A stretch of DNA of 58,753 nt, from NCBI RefSeq assembly GCF_018860665.1, contig NZ_JAHKPK010000056.1:1-58753 (forward strand). The letters are read 5' to 3'. Positions 33,916 to 42,901 of the stretch are shown piece after piece. This DNA comes from Pacificibacter marinus (GTDB lineage Bacteria; Pseudomonadota; Alphaproteobacteria; Rhodobacterales; Rhodobacteraceae). Numbering within the stretch: position 1 is the first letter of the stretch; every line of letters begins with the position of its first letter. The notes beneath the pieces were generated by a model. That model had not been told where the DNA came from. It saw only the letters and a list, made by a program, of their open reading frames with translations, and did not search any database. The position numbers and the translations under genes were made by a program.

Positions 33916-35454
33916 TCAGGCTTTGGTGATCGCTTGTGGTAGCAAATCACCTGAGGTGTAGGGCGTCACCGCCAAGGAAGACGCGTAGACAACTGGCATC
34001 ACATATTGCAAAATCGGAATGACATAGCCCTCTTCAGCGATGTAACGCGACACATCTTTAAAGCCTTGAATGCGGTTGTCTTCATCAGGCTCTACAAACA
34101 GCGGCCCGATCTTTTCAATCAAATCAGGGCTGTCCCATACCGCATGGGGTGAGGGGCCGAACATGGAAAAACCAGTCGATGTTGACGGGTCGCCGATCGA
34201 GTTGCCCCAGTTGTAAAATGCGGCAGGTGCCAATGTGTCCGTGGCGCGCAGCTCGTAGTGTTTCGCGATCTCGTAGACTTCGATCTCGGCCTCGATGCCC
34301 ACCTTGCGCCACATGCCAACGATGGCTTGAATCATCTCATAATCTTTGGGTTTGAAACCACGAGTTGTTTGAATGGTAAAGGTCACAGGATTGTCCGTGG
34401 AATACCCCGATGCCGCAAGCAGTTCTTTCGCCTTTTCAACATCATAGTCAAAAGTAATGCTGTCGTCATAGGCTGCGTATCCGGGTGCTTCGAGTGTGGC
34501 CAATGGCACCCCATAGCCACGTAGCAAACGGTCGATGATCAACTGCTTGTCGATAGCGTGATGCGCTGCGAGGCGTACATTTTTGTCCAGCATGACGTCG
34601 ATGTCATTGAGAAAAATCATACCTATATCAGTGACCGGAATGGCTTCGCCAGACAGGCCGTCTTTGGCAATCAAACGGTCATATTCTTCATAAGGCATGT
34701 TCGAAGTGACGTCGGAATTACCTGATTCAATTTCGGCCACACGAGAAGCCGCATCGGTGACGAATTTGACTGTTACTGTTTCAAATTCAGGTGCGCCTCC
34801 CCAGTAGTCGGCAAAGGCTTTCAGACGGACATAAGCGCCTTGCTCAAAGGCATCGACCATATAAGGGCCAGTGCCGATTGGGGCTTTTTCGAACCCTTCG
34901 GTGCCGACCTCTTCGTAGTATTTCTTGGGTAGGATAAAGGCTGTGAGAAAGGCCATCCATTTGAACAATGCGGGTTCAAAGCTCAGCACATCTGCTGTGA
35001 TGACATTGCCATTTACGGTGAAGTTGCCGATTTTGGACCAGACGAATTGCATCGGGTTGCCCGTGTCAGGGTTGGCTGCGCGTTCCAGCGACCAGATGAC
35101 ATCTTCGGGGGTGAAGTCATCGCCATTGTGCCATTTGACGCCTTCGCGCACGGTCATTGTGAGCTTGGTTTTGTCATCGCTAAAGCCCCAGTCGGTCAAC
35201 AGTCCGGCGTCGAATGTTAAGTCGGGGCGCTGTGCAATGTAGCGGTCATAAACGGCGAGATAAATGGATTGCAGTGCAGGATTTACAGCTGCAGGGCCTG
35301 TGGTTGGGTCCCAGCTTTGGACAGGGACGTTATAGGCGATTGTCAGGCTGTCGGTCCCTTGCGCAGCCAAGGGAATGCCACTTGCGAATAGGGCGGTCAG
35401 TGCGGCTGACGTTCCTATAAATCCACGGCGGGTAAGGTCTGATTTGGCAGTCAT
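33916..35454 (-). CDS. Dipeptide-type ABC importer periplasmic binding protein (SBP_bac_5), Tat signal
   Basis: 512 residues. The N-terminus DLTRRGFIGTSAALTALFA has a twin-arginine (Tat) export signal. The mature protein is a DppA/OppA-type receptor: NPALQSIYLAVYDRYI, WGFSDDKTKLTMTVREGVKW, HNGDDFTPEDVIWSLERA, APIGTGPYMVDAFEQG and a VPILQYVMPVVYA end. It captures the substrate for the four membrane/ATPase genes downstream. It follows the FAD oxidoreductase gene by 117 bases, with a weak dyad-like sequence at 35527-35543 in the gap. Its genomic setting suggests an aromatic amine or indole derivative rather than a peptide, which is inference. Confidence 0.9.
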   Translation of the reverse strand: MTAKSDLTRRGFIGTSAALTALFASGIPLAAQGTDSLTIAYNVPVQSWDPTTGPAAVNPALQSIYLAVYDRYIAQRPDLTFDAGLLTDWGFSDDKTKLTMTVREGVKWHNGDDFTPEDVIWSLERAANPDTGNPMQFVWSKIGNFTVNGNVITADVLSFEPALFKWMAFLTAFILPKKYYEEVGTEGFEKAPIGTGPYMVDAFEQGAYVRLKAFADYWGGAPEFETVTVKFVTDAASRVAEIESGNSDVTSNMPYEEYDRLIAKDGLSGEAIPVTDIGMIFLNDIDVMLDKNVRLAAHHAIDKQLIIDRLLRGYGVPLATLEAPGYAAYDDSITFDYDVEKAKELLAASGYSTDNPVTFTIQTTRGFKPKDYEMIQAIVGMWRKVGIEAEIEVYEIAKHYELRATDTLAPAAFYNWGNSIGDPSTSTGFSMFGPSPHAVWDSPDLIEKIGPLFVEPDEDNRIQGFKDVSRYIAEEGYVIPILQYVMPVVYASSLAVTPYTSGDLLPQAITKA

Positions 35455-35571
35455 CTTGTATACTCCTGTTGAGAGGGTAAGGCTCGGTTTCCGAGTTCGT
35501 TTTATAGAGTCACTTTATGGGTGTTATTTCAAATATAAAGTAAAAACTGTGTGCGGAGTGATCGTCTTTTG

Positions 35572-37116
35572 CTATTTGATTGCTTGTGCAGCAAAAAAAC
35601 CTGACGCGGCCCCCGTGCCCGCGCCGGGCCACGCCGCAGCGCCAATCAAATGCAGGCCTTTGATTGGTGTGTGCCCATCGGCAAAGCCGCGCAACGGACG
35701 GAATAAAAAGTTTTGGGTCAAGTGATGTGATCCGCAAATCTGATCGCCGCCCACAAGGTTGGGATTGCCTGCCTCTAAATCCTCAGGGGATACGACGTGC
35801 TGTGCAAGAATGGTGGCTCGGAACCCAGGGGCTTGTTCTTCGATCAAATCCAGTACGCGGTCCGCCATTGATTCTTTAGCATCATCCCAATTTTTATGGA
35901 GTATTTCACCTTTTGCATCACCTTTTATAACGGCAGGCACAACGCGAGCCTGCACCCATAGGGTGTGTTTTCCCTCGGGCGCGCGAGTGGGATCAAATAG
36001 GGTGGGTTGTCCCACGACAAGCAAAGGTGTTTCAGGCAGTAACCCTGCAACGGCTTGCGCATAGGTCTGGGACGCGGTGTCAATGGACCGCCCAATGTGG
36101 ACATAGGCAAATTTCTTAAGCGGTTCTGCCAGCCACGGGACCGGGGCATCAAGGGCAAGATGCAACATCATTGTTCCCGGTGCATGGCGGAACTTTTCCA
36201 TGCCTTTATCAAAACGCGTATCGGCGGTTGGGCCCGCCAGACGCGATAGATGTTTGGGCGCCAGTCCAGCAAGTATAATTGAAGTGTCAATTATTTTCCC
36301 ATTCGCCTCAACGCCGGTAACTTTCCCGTTTGTGTGGCAAATACGTGTGACTTCGGTGTTGCATTCAATCTGCCCGCCGTGAGATTCGATCATCGAAACC
36401 AGCGCGCGCGTGGCACTATCTGCACCGCCTTTGCCGATAACCATTCCCATAGCTTGCCCCCCCATTGCCTCGAGGTAGGGAAAGATCGCACCGCCTGCGA
36501 TATCGGGGGCGAAATCAAGGTGCATTCCCCATGTGGACAGGGCCGTGCGCAAGCGGGGATCTTCAAAGGTGTTGTCCAGCCAATCGCGCGGAGAGCTTAT
36601 CAAAAACTGGGCAACTTCAATGGCTTTGGATGTGCCAAGAGAGCGCCAGGTTTTCCACAGAAACTTTGCCAATGGCCAACGTCGCATCGGAGTTCCCAAC
36701 AATCCGCCAACCACGCCAGCGCGTTCGGGAAATTCAGCCATCAAATTGCGCCAAGTCTCTTTGTCGGCCTCGTTGGAAAAGCTGCTGAGAGTTTCTTCAA
36801 GGTCGGTTGTTACGCCGATATGGTCGCCCGGCTCTAGGGCTTGGGCGAACGGGTGGCTGATAGGGACCAACGCGAACCCGTGTCGTGCCATTTCTTCGCC
36901 GTGACGGGCCATGAATTGCGACCCCGCGAACATCGATAGGTTCATCGCGGCGACATCGTGGCGAAACCCTTTTTTCGTCAACTCTTCAGTGCGCACCGCG
37001 CCACCAGCGGTTGGGCCGCGTTCCAGCACCCGCACGGGTGTGCCGCGCGCGGCCAAATCCGCGGCCGCCACCAACCCGTTGATGCCTGCGCCAATGATTA
37101 CAACAGGTTCGGTCAT
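35572..37116 (-). CDS. Phytoene-desaturase-type FAD/NAD(P) oxidoreductase 1
   Basis: 514 residues. VIIGAGINGLVAAADLAARG is the dinucleotide-binding loop (residues 5-24), followed by VRVLERGPTAGGAVRTEEL. The C-terminal flavin motif region is HLIGAAAWPGAGTGAASG. This amine-oxidase/phytoene-desaturase superfamily does dehydrogenations or isomerisations of hydrophobic substrates. It is paralogous to the gene at 41318-42883, and the two flank the 2-oxoacid oxidoreductase subunits. Its start is 3 bases from the IorB-like stop. It could oxidise an indole-derived intermediate (for example indoxyl or dioxindole to isatin) or a ring ketone; no reaction can be assigned from sequence. Confidence 0.85.
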   Translation of the reverse strand: MTEPVVIIGAGINGLVAAADLAARGTPVRVLERGPTAGGAVRTEELTKKGFRHDVAAMNLSMFAGSQFMARHGEEMARHGFALVPISHPFAQALEPGDHIGVTTDLEETLSSFSNEADKETWRNLMAEFPERAGVVGGLLGTPMRRWPLAKFLWKTWRSLGTSKAIEVAQFLISSPRDWLDNTFEDPRLRTALSTWGMHLDFAPDIAGGAIFPYLEAMGGQAMGMVIGKGGADSATRALVSMIESHGGQIECNTEVTRICHTNGKVTGVEANGKIIDTSIILAGLAPKHLSRLAGPTADTRFDKGMEKFRHAPGTMMLHLALDAPVPWLAEPLKKFAYVHIGRSIDTASQTYAQAVAGLLPETPLLVVGQPTLFDPTRAPEGKHTLWVQARVVPAVIKGDAKGEILHKNWDDAKESMADRVLDLIEEQAPGFRATILAQHVVSPEDLEAGNPNLVGGDQICGSHHLTQNFLFRPLRGFADGHTPIKGLHLIGAAAWPGAGTGAASGFFAAQAIK

Positions 37117-37119
37117 GGT

Positions 37120-38670
37120 TTACCTCGCAAAGCTTTTGACGGTTTCAAGCGCGCCGTCCAATGCATCGCCCTTGACATCATCAAGAGCCGCCACACGCAG
37201 GCGGCGCATCCAATCGGCGCCATCGCTGCGGCCTACGAGCATATCCAATGCGCCCATGACGCGGGCAAATTTGGAATGTCCGCGCACATGGGTGTCGGAA
37301 TAGCCTTTAATCAGGCGGTAGTTTGTCAGGATTTCTATGGCCATTGCAGGATTGTCTTTTGCCACTGAAAGCGCCGTTTTGAACCACGTATCGACATGGT
37401 CCATTTCGCTTTTATGGCGCAGCAATTTGCGGCGGTAGGGGCGCAGGGATGATACGATCCACAGCATAAGAAAACCGCTTAGACTATCGGTGCGCACGCG
37501 GCGGCCTTTGTCAAAATGCTTGGTGTAGAAAGCCTCAAGCCCTTTACGTCTTTGCAGCCAGCGTCCGATGCTGGTGGGCAATGTGGTGGTGAACTCTTCG
37601 AAGCGCGGGTGAAAATATTCGGTGACCATCAAAAGTTGATCGTCTTTCACAACGACCTCGTTTTTGACCCGCTCCATACGCGAGGCACGGGTTTTGATAT
37701 CGGCCACGCGCAGGATATCGTCGTAGCACAGAGCGCGCGCACAGTATTTGGCGGCACAAATGCTAAGATCAAAAGGCGTCACATCAAGAGTGGCGATTTG
37801 TTCGACCATATCCAGATAATCTGCGCCGTAGTCGATGTCTTGATAATCGACGACTTTTTGCAGACCCAAACCGACCATCTCATGGGTTTCTTGCGGCAGG
37901 TTGGCGATGCGGACCTCTAAAGCCGTCCATTTCGATTTCAGGTTTTTCGGCACATTTAGAACTGGCAGAATGACCGCAGGCGCATCTTCGGCAGTGGGCG
38001 CTGCTTTGTCGCCCTTGGCAATGTCATAGGCATCACCGAATGCGCGCAGGCTGGCTTCGACGCCGCGTCCTGACGCGCGAATGACATTTTCAAAGCTTTC
38101 GCGTGAAAAGGGCAGGGAGCCAGAGCCTGCAAGTGCGCCCAATAGGGACGATGAAATAACAGATCCCGCCGCTTTGGCGACCGTTTCCATATCAAACGCA
38201 ACTACATGGTCGGCGGCGATGCCCATTGCTTCGATCACTTCCGCGCCGTCCACGCGGCCATCGCCTGCGTGGATTTTTTCTGACACAGCCGGGATGCGGT
38301 GGGTCGAGGCGATCAGCGTTGTTCGCCCCGGCGTGACAAAGCCGCGCATGATGGCGCGCCCGCCCTCCATCAATTCGGAGGCCATTAAAATATCGACATC
38401 GCCAATGGATGGAGACAGCGAAAACACAGGTGTGCGGCCTGTGTCGCGGCACATTTCGACGTAGTAAATCGTGGCCCCCGTGCGCTGCGCCACCCCCGCA
38501 ACAGAGGTGGATTGTGCGCGGTATCCATTGGCTTCGGCAACGGCGACGATCCAGTTCGTCAATACGCCGCCGCCCTGGCCCCCTACCGCAAGAGCGGCAA
38601 GGGTTATGATTTTTTCTCCGTCAGGTCCGGGCGAACGGCGTGCGATGATAGGGGCTGCTTGCATGTTCAT
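37120..38670 (-). CDS. Indolepyruvate oxidoreductase-type 2-oxoacid oxidoreductase, subunit B (IorB-like, extended)
   Basis: 516 residues from ATG 38670, which has AAGGA 8 bases upstream. The N-terminal 200 residues are the gamma-type domain of 2-oxoacid:acceptor oxidoreductases (ALAVGGQGGGVLTNWIVAVA, then GVAQRTGATIYYVEM). The remainder is the long C-terminal extension found in aerobic-type IorB proteins. With the TPP/Fe-S subunit encoded 11 bases upstream it should convert an aromatic 2-oxoacid plus CoA to the acyl-CoA. Known members act on indolepyruvate. In this locus isatinate (2-aminophenylglyoxylate) is an attractive substrate. Confidence 0.88.
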   Translation of the reverse strand: MNMQAAPIIARRSPGPDGEKIITLAALAVGGQGGGVLTNWIVAVAEANGYRAQSTSVAGVAQRTGATIYYVEMCRDTGRTPVFSLSPSIGDVDILMASELMEGGRAIMRGFVTPGRTTLIASTHRIPAVSEKIHAGDGRVDGAEVIEAMGIAADHVVAFDMETVAKAAGSVISSSLLGALAGSGSLPFSRESFENVIRASGRGVEASLRAFGDAYDIAKGDKAAPTAEDAPAVILPVLNVPKNLKSKWTALEVRIANLPQETHEMVGLGLQKVVDYQDIDYGADYLDMVEQIATLDVTPFDLSICAAKYCARALCYDDILRVADIKTRASRMERVKNEVVVKDDQLLMVTEYFHPRFEEFTTTLPTSIGRWLQRRKGLEAFYTKHFDKGRRVRTDSLSGFLMLWIVSSLRPYRRKLLRHKSEMDHVDTWFKTALSVAKDNPAMAIEILTNYRLIKGYSDTHVRGHSKFARVMGALDMLVGRSDGADWMRRLRVAALDDVKGDALDGALETVKSFAR

Positions 38671-38681
38671 GATTTTGGTCC

Positions 38682-40826
38682 TTAGGCAAATGCAACGCGT
38701 TTGGCGTCGCGGCGGCTTTGTAGCCAAGAGATGATTTTTTGACTTCGTTTCGCGCGCCTTTGTTCAGATGCGCTTGGGTTTGAAACGATTTCCGCTTGGA
38801 AGAAAGATGGGCATAGCACGGCCGCGTCCGCCACTTCACCGCAGTTGCCGCAGCCCACACAGGTTTGGTCGATGGCGGCGACGGGATCATCACGCAAGGG
38901 ATCGCCTGTGTCTTTGACGGAAAGCGATGGACAGCCCGACAGGCGCATACAGGCGTGGTCGCCGGTGCAAATGTCTTCGTCGACGCCGAAACGGGGGCGC
39001 ACAACGCGTTTGCCGTCTTTGGCGGCTTTGGCCAACTCGGGTTTCACGCGGCGCTGTTTGTTCAGCATGCATTCCGAGGAGGCAACAATGACCTTTGGGC
39101 CGGTTTCTTCGGTCGTGAGCGCTTCTTTTAACGTATCGCGAACTTTGGTCACATCATAGGTGTGGTCGATGTGACGGATCCATTTCACTCCGATGCCCTT
39201 GCAAGCGTCAACGATGGAGTTTTGGGTTTGCTTGGTTTTATTATTGGCTCTTGAGGATAGGTTGTCTTGCCCACCTGTGGCGGCGGAATAGAAGTTATCG
39301 ACGATCACGATCACATTGTCGGATTTATTGAACACTGCGTTCCCGACTGAGCTGGTCAAACCGTTGTGCCAAAACCCACCATCGCCAACAAAGGAAATAG
39401 ATCTGCGCCCGCCTTTGGATTCATTGTGAAATGCGGCTGCCGATGCCGGCCCAAGGCCGTAGCCCATTGTTGTTGCACCCAGATTGAAGGGAGGCATGAT
39501 GGAGAATAAATGGCACCCGATGTCAGAGGAAATGTGGTGTTCTCCCAATTCTTCTTCGACTAGTTTCGTTGCCGCAAAAATAGGGCGTTCAGGGCAGCCT
39601 GTGCAAAACCCTGGTGGGCGTGCGGGCAAGTTTTTTGACAGATCGGGGATGGCGACAGCTTCTTCGTTGCCAGCCGTTTTTGCGACAGGCAGCAAGCTTG
39701 GAGCGTGCTCGGACAAAAACGCGCCAATGCCATCAACCATAACCTGACCGGTATATTCACCGCCCATTGGCAGGTTGCCTTTGCCTTCCAGCTTGACGGA
39801 TTTCCCTGCTTTATACAGCATATGAGCAATCTGCTGCTCTATGTAATTTGGCTGGCCTTCCTCAACAATCAGCACCGCGTCCTTGCCTTCGCAGAACTCT
39901 ATTATTTGGCTATCAACCAGGGGATAGATGCAGTTTAGCACCAGCATATCCATATCTGTTTGGCCATAAATATCGGCCAAACCGAGACGGTTCAGCGCGC
40001 GAATAAGGGTGTTATAAGTGCCGCCTTGTACGATCAACCCGACCTTTGATGCAGGTTTGCCAAAGCGTTCGTTGATTTCTTTCTCTAAGATAAAGTTTTT
40101 CGCAGCGGGCAGGCGTTTGGTGAGCTTTTCTTCTTCATGCAGATAGGTCGCCGGCGGCAGAACAATACGGTTTAGGTCACGCGCAGGGTTTTCCAGCGCG
40201 TCGCTGACTGTCATGGCTGGTCGTTTATTGTCTGCGGCTGGGAATTGTCCGTGAACGTGGCAAGACCGGATGCCCATCTGCAACATGACAGGTGTGTTTG
40301 ACACTTCAGACAATTCAAACCCGTCGCCAACAGCCTTTACAATTGCGGGCAAGTTCGGTCTCGGGTCCAGCATCCAGACCTGCGATTTCATGGCAAACGC
40401 ATAGGTGCGCTCTTGCATGATGGAGGACCCCTCGCCGTAATCTTCGCCGACGATGATCAACGCGCCCCCCGTCACACCGCCAGAGGCAAGGTTGGACAGC
40501 GCATCCGAGGCAACATTGGTGCCCACGACAGATTTATATGTTACAGCGCCGCGAATGGGGTAATGTACCGAGGCGGCAAGCATTGCGGTGGCGGTGGCCT
40601 CGCTTGCAGAGGCTTCAAAATGCACACCTAGCTCGCCCAAAATTTCCTGCGCGTCGGACAGAACATCCATCAGATGGGAAATAGGCGAGCCTTGATATCC
40701 GCCAACATACCCGACACCATTTTCCAAGAGTGCCTTTGTGATGGCGAGAATGCCTTCACCGGCAAAAATATCGCCTTCGCCTTGTTTGAGTTTTTGAACT
40801 TCCTTAGCGAATGATCTTTCGGCCAT
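38682..40826 (-). CDS. Indolepyruvate oxidoreductase-type 2-oxoacid oxidoreductase, subunit A (IorA-like)
   Basis: 714 residues. A pyrimidine-binding domain comes first (VGYVGGYQGSPISHLMDVL, then HFEASASEATATAMLAASVH). Next is PPGFCTGCPERPIFAATKL and the TPP-binding domain (SSDIGCHLFSIMPPFNLGAT, FVGDGGFWHNGLTSSVGNA, VDNFYSAATGGQ). A ferredoxin-like end has two Cys clusters (ICTGDHACMRLSGCPSL; QTCVGCGNCGEVADAAVLCP). The enzyme decarboxylates an aryl 2-oxoacid through TPP, passes electrons through Fe-S clusters, and forms a CoA thioester in the cytoplasm. It follows the MarR gene by 48 bases in a minus-strand row starting at isatin hydrolase. Confidence 0.92.
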   Translation of the reverse strand: MAERSFAKEVQKLKQGEGDIFAGEGILAITKALLENGVGYVGGYQGSPISHLMDVLSDAQEILGELGVHFEASASEATATAMLAASVHYPIRGAVTYKSVVGTNVASDALSNLASGGVTGGALIIVGEDYGEGSSIMQERTYAFAMKSQVWMLDPRPNLPAIVKAVGDGFELSEVSNTPVMLQMGIRSCHVHGQFPAADNKRPAMTVSDALENPARDLNRIVLPPATYLHEEEKLTKRLPAAKNFILEKEINERFGKPASKVGLIVQGGTYNTLIRALNRLGLADIYGQTDMDMLVLNCIYPLVDSQIIEFCEGKDAVLIVEEGQPNYIEQQIAHMLYKAGKSVKLEGKGNLPMGGEYTGQVMVDGIGAFLSEHAPSLLPVAKTAGNEEAVAIPDLSKNLPARPPGFCTGCPERPIFAATKLVEEELGEHHISSDIGCHLFSIMPPFNLGATTMGYGLGPASAAAFHNESKGGRRSISFVGDGGFWHNGLTSSVGNAVFNKSDNVIVIVDNFYSAATGGQDNLSSRANNKTKQTQNSIVDACKGIGVKWIRHIDHTYDVTKVRDTLKEALTTEETGPKVIVASSECMLNKQRRVKPELAKAAKDGKRVVRPRFGVDEDICTGDHACMRLSGCPSLSVKDTGDPLRDDPVAAIDQTCVGCGNCGEVADAAVLCPSFFQAEIVSNPSASEQRRAKRSQKIISWLQSRRDAKRVAFA

Positions 40827-40874
40827 TTGCGCTCTCCTTATTGGGTGGTTCTAGTGTTCCAGCACAGTTTTTGA

Positions 40875-41321
40875 TTAAAAATCGTGGTGGCGAATGTCGT
40901 AAAAGATGCGCTGCAATAGTCGGTTAAACGTTGCGCGCTCGTCTGCGGATAAGGATGACAACATGGTGTCGCGCATGCCCAACATGGCAGGCCATGCAGT
41001 TTCATAGGCGGCGCGACCAGTGTCGCTGAGACTGATCAATCGCACCCTGCTGTCGCCATCGCGCGCTTCTCGTTTTATCAAACCTGCAGCTTCCATCGCG
41101 TCCAATGTACGTGACAGCGTGGGTTGTTTGATGACGGTGAGCACTGACAGCTCGGATATTGTGCAAGGGCTGTGATCGACAAGCACAACAAGCGCGCGCA
41201 TTTGCGCGACGGACACGCCGACACCCTTGAGCGCTGCCTCGACACCTTTGTTGTAGCGCGCCATAATCCTGTTCATGAGGTAGGGCGTGAACTCTTCTAG
41301 GTCTTCGGTATGGTTGCTCAT
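40875..41321 (-). CDS. MarR-family transcriptional regulator 1
   Basis: 148 residues: winged helix with VSVAQMRALVVLVDHSPCTI, SELSVLTVIKQPTLSRTLDA, MEAAGLIKREARDGDSRVRL. Its start overlaps the FAD oxidoreductase stop by 4 bases, and the IorA-like gene follows, so it is inside the operon. MarR regulators often sense aromatic acids or aryl-CoA thioesters and would repress the isatin/2-oxoacid operon. The palindromic 17-bp dyad in the window would suit a MarR dimer as well as a GntR one. Confidence 0.88.
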   Translation of the reverse strand: MSNHTEDLEEFTPYLMNRIMARYNKGVEAALKGVGVSVAQMRALVVLVDHSPCTISELSVLTVIKQPTLSRTLDAMEAAGLIKREARDGDSRVRLISLSDTGRAAYETAWPAMLGMRDTMLSSLSADERATFNRLLQRIFYDIRHHDF

Positions 41322-42883
41322 GCTCCCAACTCCTTGGCTGCAAGAAACCCTGATCCGCCAGACAGCCCTGGGCCGGGGTGTGTCGACGCGCCGATGTGAT
41401 AGAGGTTTTTGATGCCCGTCTCGTGACGCACAGTGTCGCTAAATGGGCGCCACGCAAAGAATTGCTCGATTGAGCAGGCACCGCCATAAGGATCGCCTCC
41501 GACAAGGTTCATGTTATAGCCCTGTAAATCAGCGGGCGATATCGCGCGGCGGGTCACGATCTGGTCTGTGAACCCTTCGATGTGTTGCGCTAAAATCGCT
41601 TCAACGCGGTCTGCATAAGCCTCGCGAATGGCGTCAGACCATTGGCCGTCTGTGGGTGTTTCAATTTCGTAGCGCGCATCGCCTTTGATGTGGCGGGGCG
41701 CCTCGGGCATTTGTAGCCATAAGACGGTTTTGCCTTCTGGGGCGCGTGTCGGATCAGCGGCGCAGGGCTGACCGACACAGATGGTTGGTTGATCGGGTAG
41801 CATGCCGCGCTCGGCTTCATTGCCAGCTTTCGACACGCCGTCTAGTCCAGAGGTGAGGTGCAATAACTGCACGTCCTCAAGCCCTTCCGTTTTCCATCTT
41901 ACAGGCCCGTCCAAGAGGTAATGAAGTTGGAAGTTTCCCTTACCATAACGATATTTACGCAGATCGTTTTGTTTTGTCGGGGTGGGGGCGAGTGTTTCAT
42001 ACAGTTGGTTTGGCGTGACCGATGCCAGCACTTTTCCAGCCTTAATCGTTTCACCGCTGGCAAGCTTTAGCCCCTCAGCTTTGTCGCCACGCACCATCAC
42101 CTCAGACACCTCGGTTGAGGTGTGGATCGTTCCGCCGTTTTCTTCGATAATGGCGATCAGGCCACGTACCATATTTGCAGCGCCGCCTTTGACGATGGGC
42201 GCGCTTGCCGCCTCTAGTGCGAAACCGATGACTTGACCCATTTGTCCCGAAAATGCCGATTCTGGGGCAAGGCCAGCATGAAGACACCACGGAGCCCAAA
42301 GCGCCCGGGTCAGGTCGCTTTCAAAAGATGTTTCAAGCCAGCCGCGCATGGACTGCAATGCGCCGCCCATCGTTGTGGCAAGGCCGCGCGGTTTGCGTTT
42401 CCATGCCTCTTTGCCTAACAGTTTTACGGTTGATTTTGACCACGGGTCGCCACCCATAAGACCAAACAACAGTTCTGCATCTGCGCCAAATGCGTCTAAG
42501 TCCGCGGCGAGTTGTTGTCCGTCGCCTGCATTGACAGCATCAAATGCGGCAATATTTGCCGCGCGATCGGTTTTATAGGTCAGGGCGCGACCGTCCGGGA
42601 GCAGCACGCCTGTTGGGGTGCGCGTGGCGCAAAACTCGACGCCGTGGCGCGCCAGATCTGCGCCGAGCTCTGCATGAGCGCCGCCCGTGACCCAAAGAAC
42701 AAATGTGGTGGCGAGGGGATCATAAGTGACCCCCTCGGCCAGTGTTTCAGAGCGCATGCACCCGCCTGCAACGGTCTCTCGTTCAAACAGCGCAACCTTT
42801 TTGCCTGATTTAGACAGCAGCGCACCTGCCGCTAAAGAATTGATCCCGCTGCCAATAATGGCAATGTCTATCCGTGCTGTCAT
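41318..42883 (-). CDS. Phytoene-desaturase-type FAD/NAD(P) oxidoreductase 2
   Basis: 521 residues: IDIAIIGSGINSLAAGALLS (FAD loop), VALFERETVAGGCMRSETL, and a C-terminal NLYHIGASTHPGPGLSGGSG flavin motif. It is paralogous to the oxidoreductase at 35572-37116 across its length (same order of motifs, including FLP/DQP-TICVGQP-type and ARAPEGKxxLW segments). It lies 18 bases after the isatin hydrolase gene and overlaps the MarR gene by 4. A dehydrogenation in the isatin-forming or ring-handling part of the pathway is plausible. Confidence 0.85.
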   Translation of the reverse strand: MTARIDIAIIGSGINSLAAGALLSKSGKKVALFERETVAGGCMRSETLAEGVTYDPLATTFVLWVTGGAHAELGADLARHGVEFCATRTPTGVLLPDGRALTYKTDRAANIAAFDAVNAGDGQQLAADLDAFGADAELLFGLMGGDPWSKSTVKLLGKEAWKRKPRGLATTMGGALQSMRGWLETSFESDLTRALWAPWCLHAGLAPESAFSGQMGQVIGFALEAASAPIVKGGAANMVRGLIAIIEENGGTIHTSTEVSEVMVRGDKAEGLKLASGETIKAGKVLASVTPNQLYETLAPTPTKQNDLRKYRYGKGNFQLHYLLDGPVRWKTEGLEDVQLLHLTSGLDGVSKAGNEAERGMLPDQPTICVGQPCAADPTRAPEGKTVLWLQMPEAPRHIKGDARYEIETPTDGQWSDAIREAYADRVEAILAQHIEGFTDQIVTRRAISPADLQGYNMNLVGGDPYGGACSIEQFFAWRPFSDTVRHETGIKNLYHIGASTHPGPGLSGGSGFLAAKELGA

Positions 42884-42901
42884 GGTGCTACGCTCTTCGG
42901 T

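Noticed and set aside
38671-38727. N-terminal extension of the IorB-like protein
   Set aside because: It would overlap the IorA-like stop region, while ATG 38670 has a proper ribosome site.
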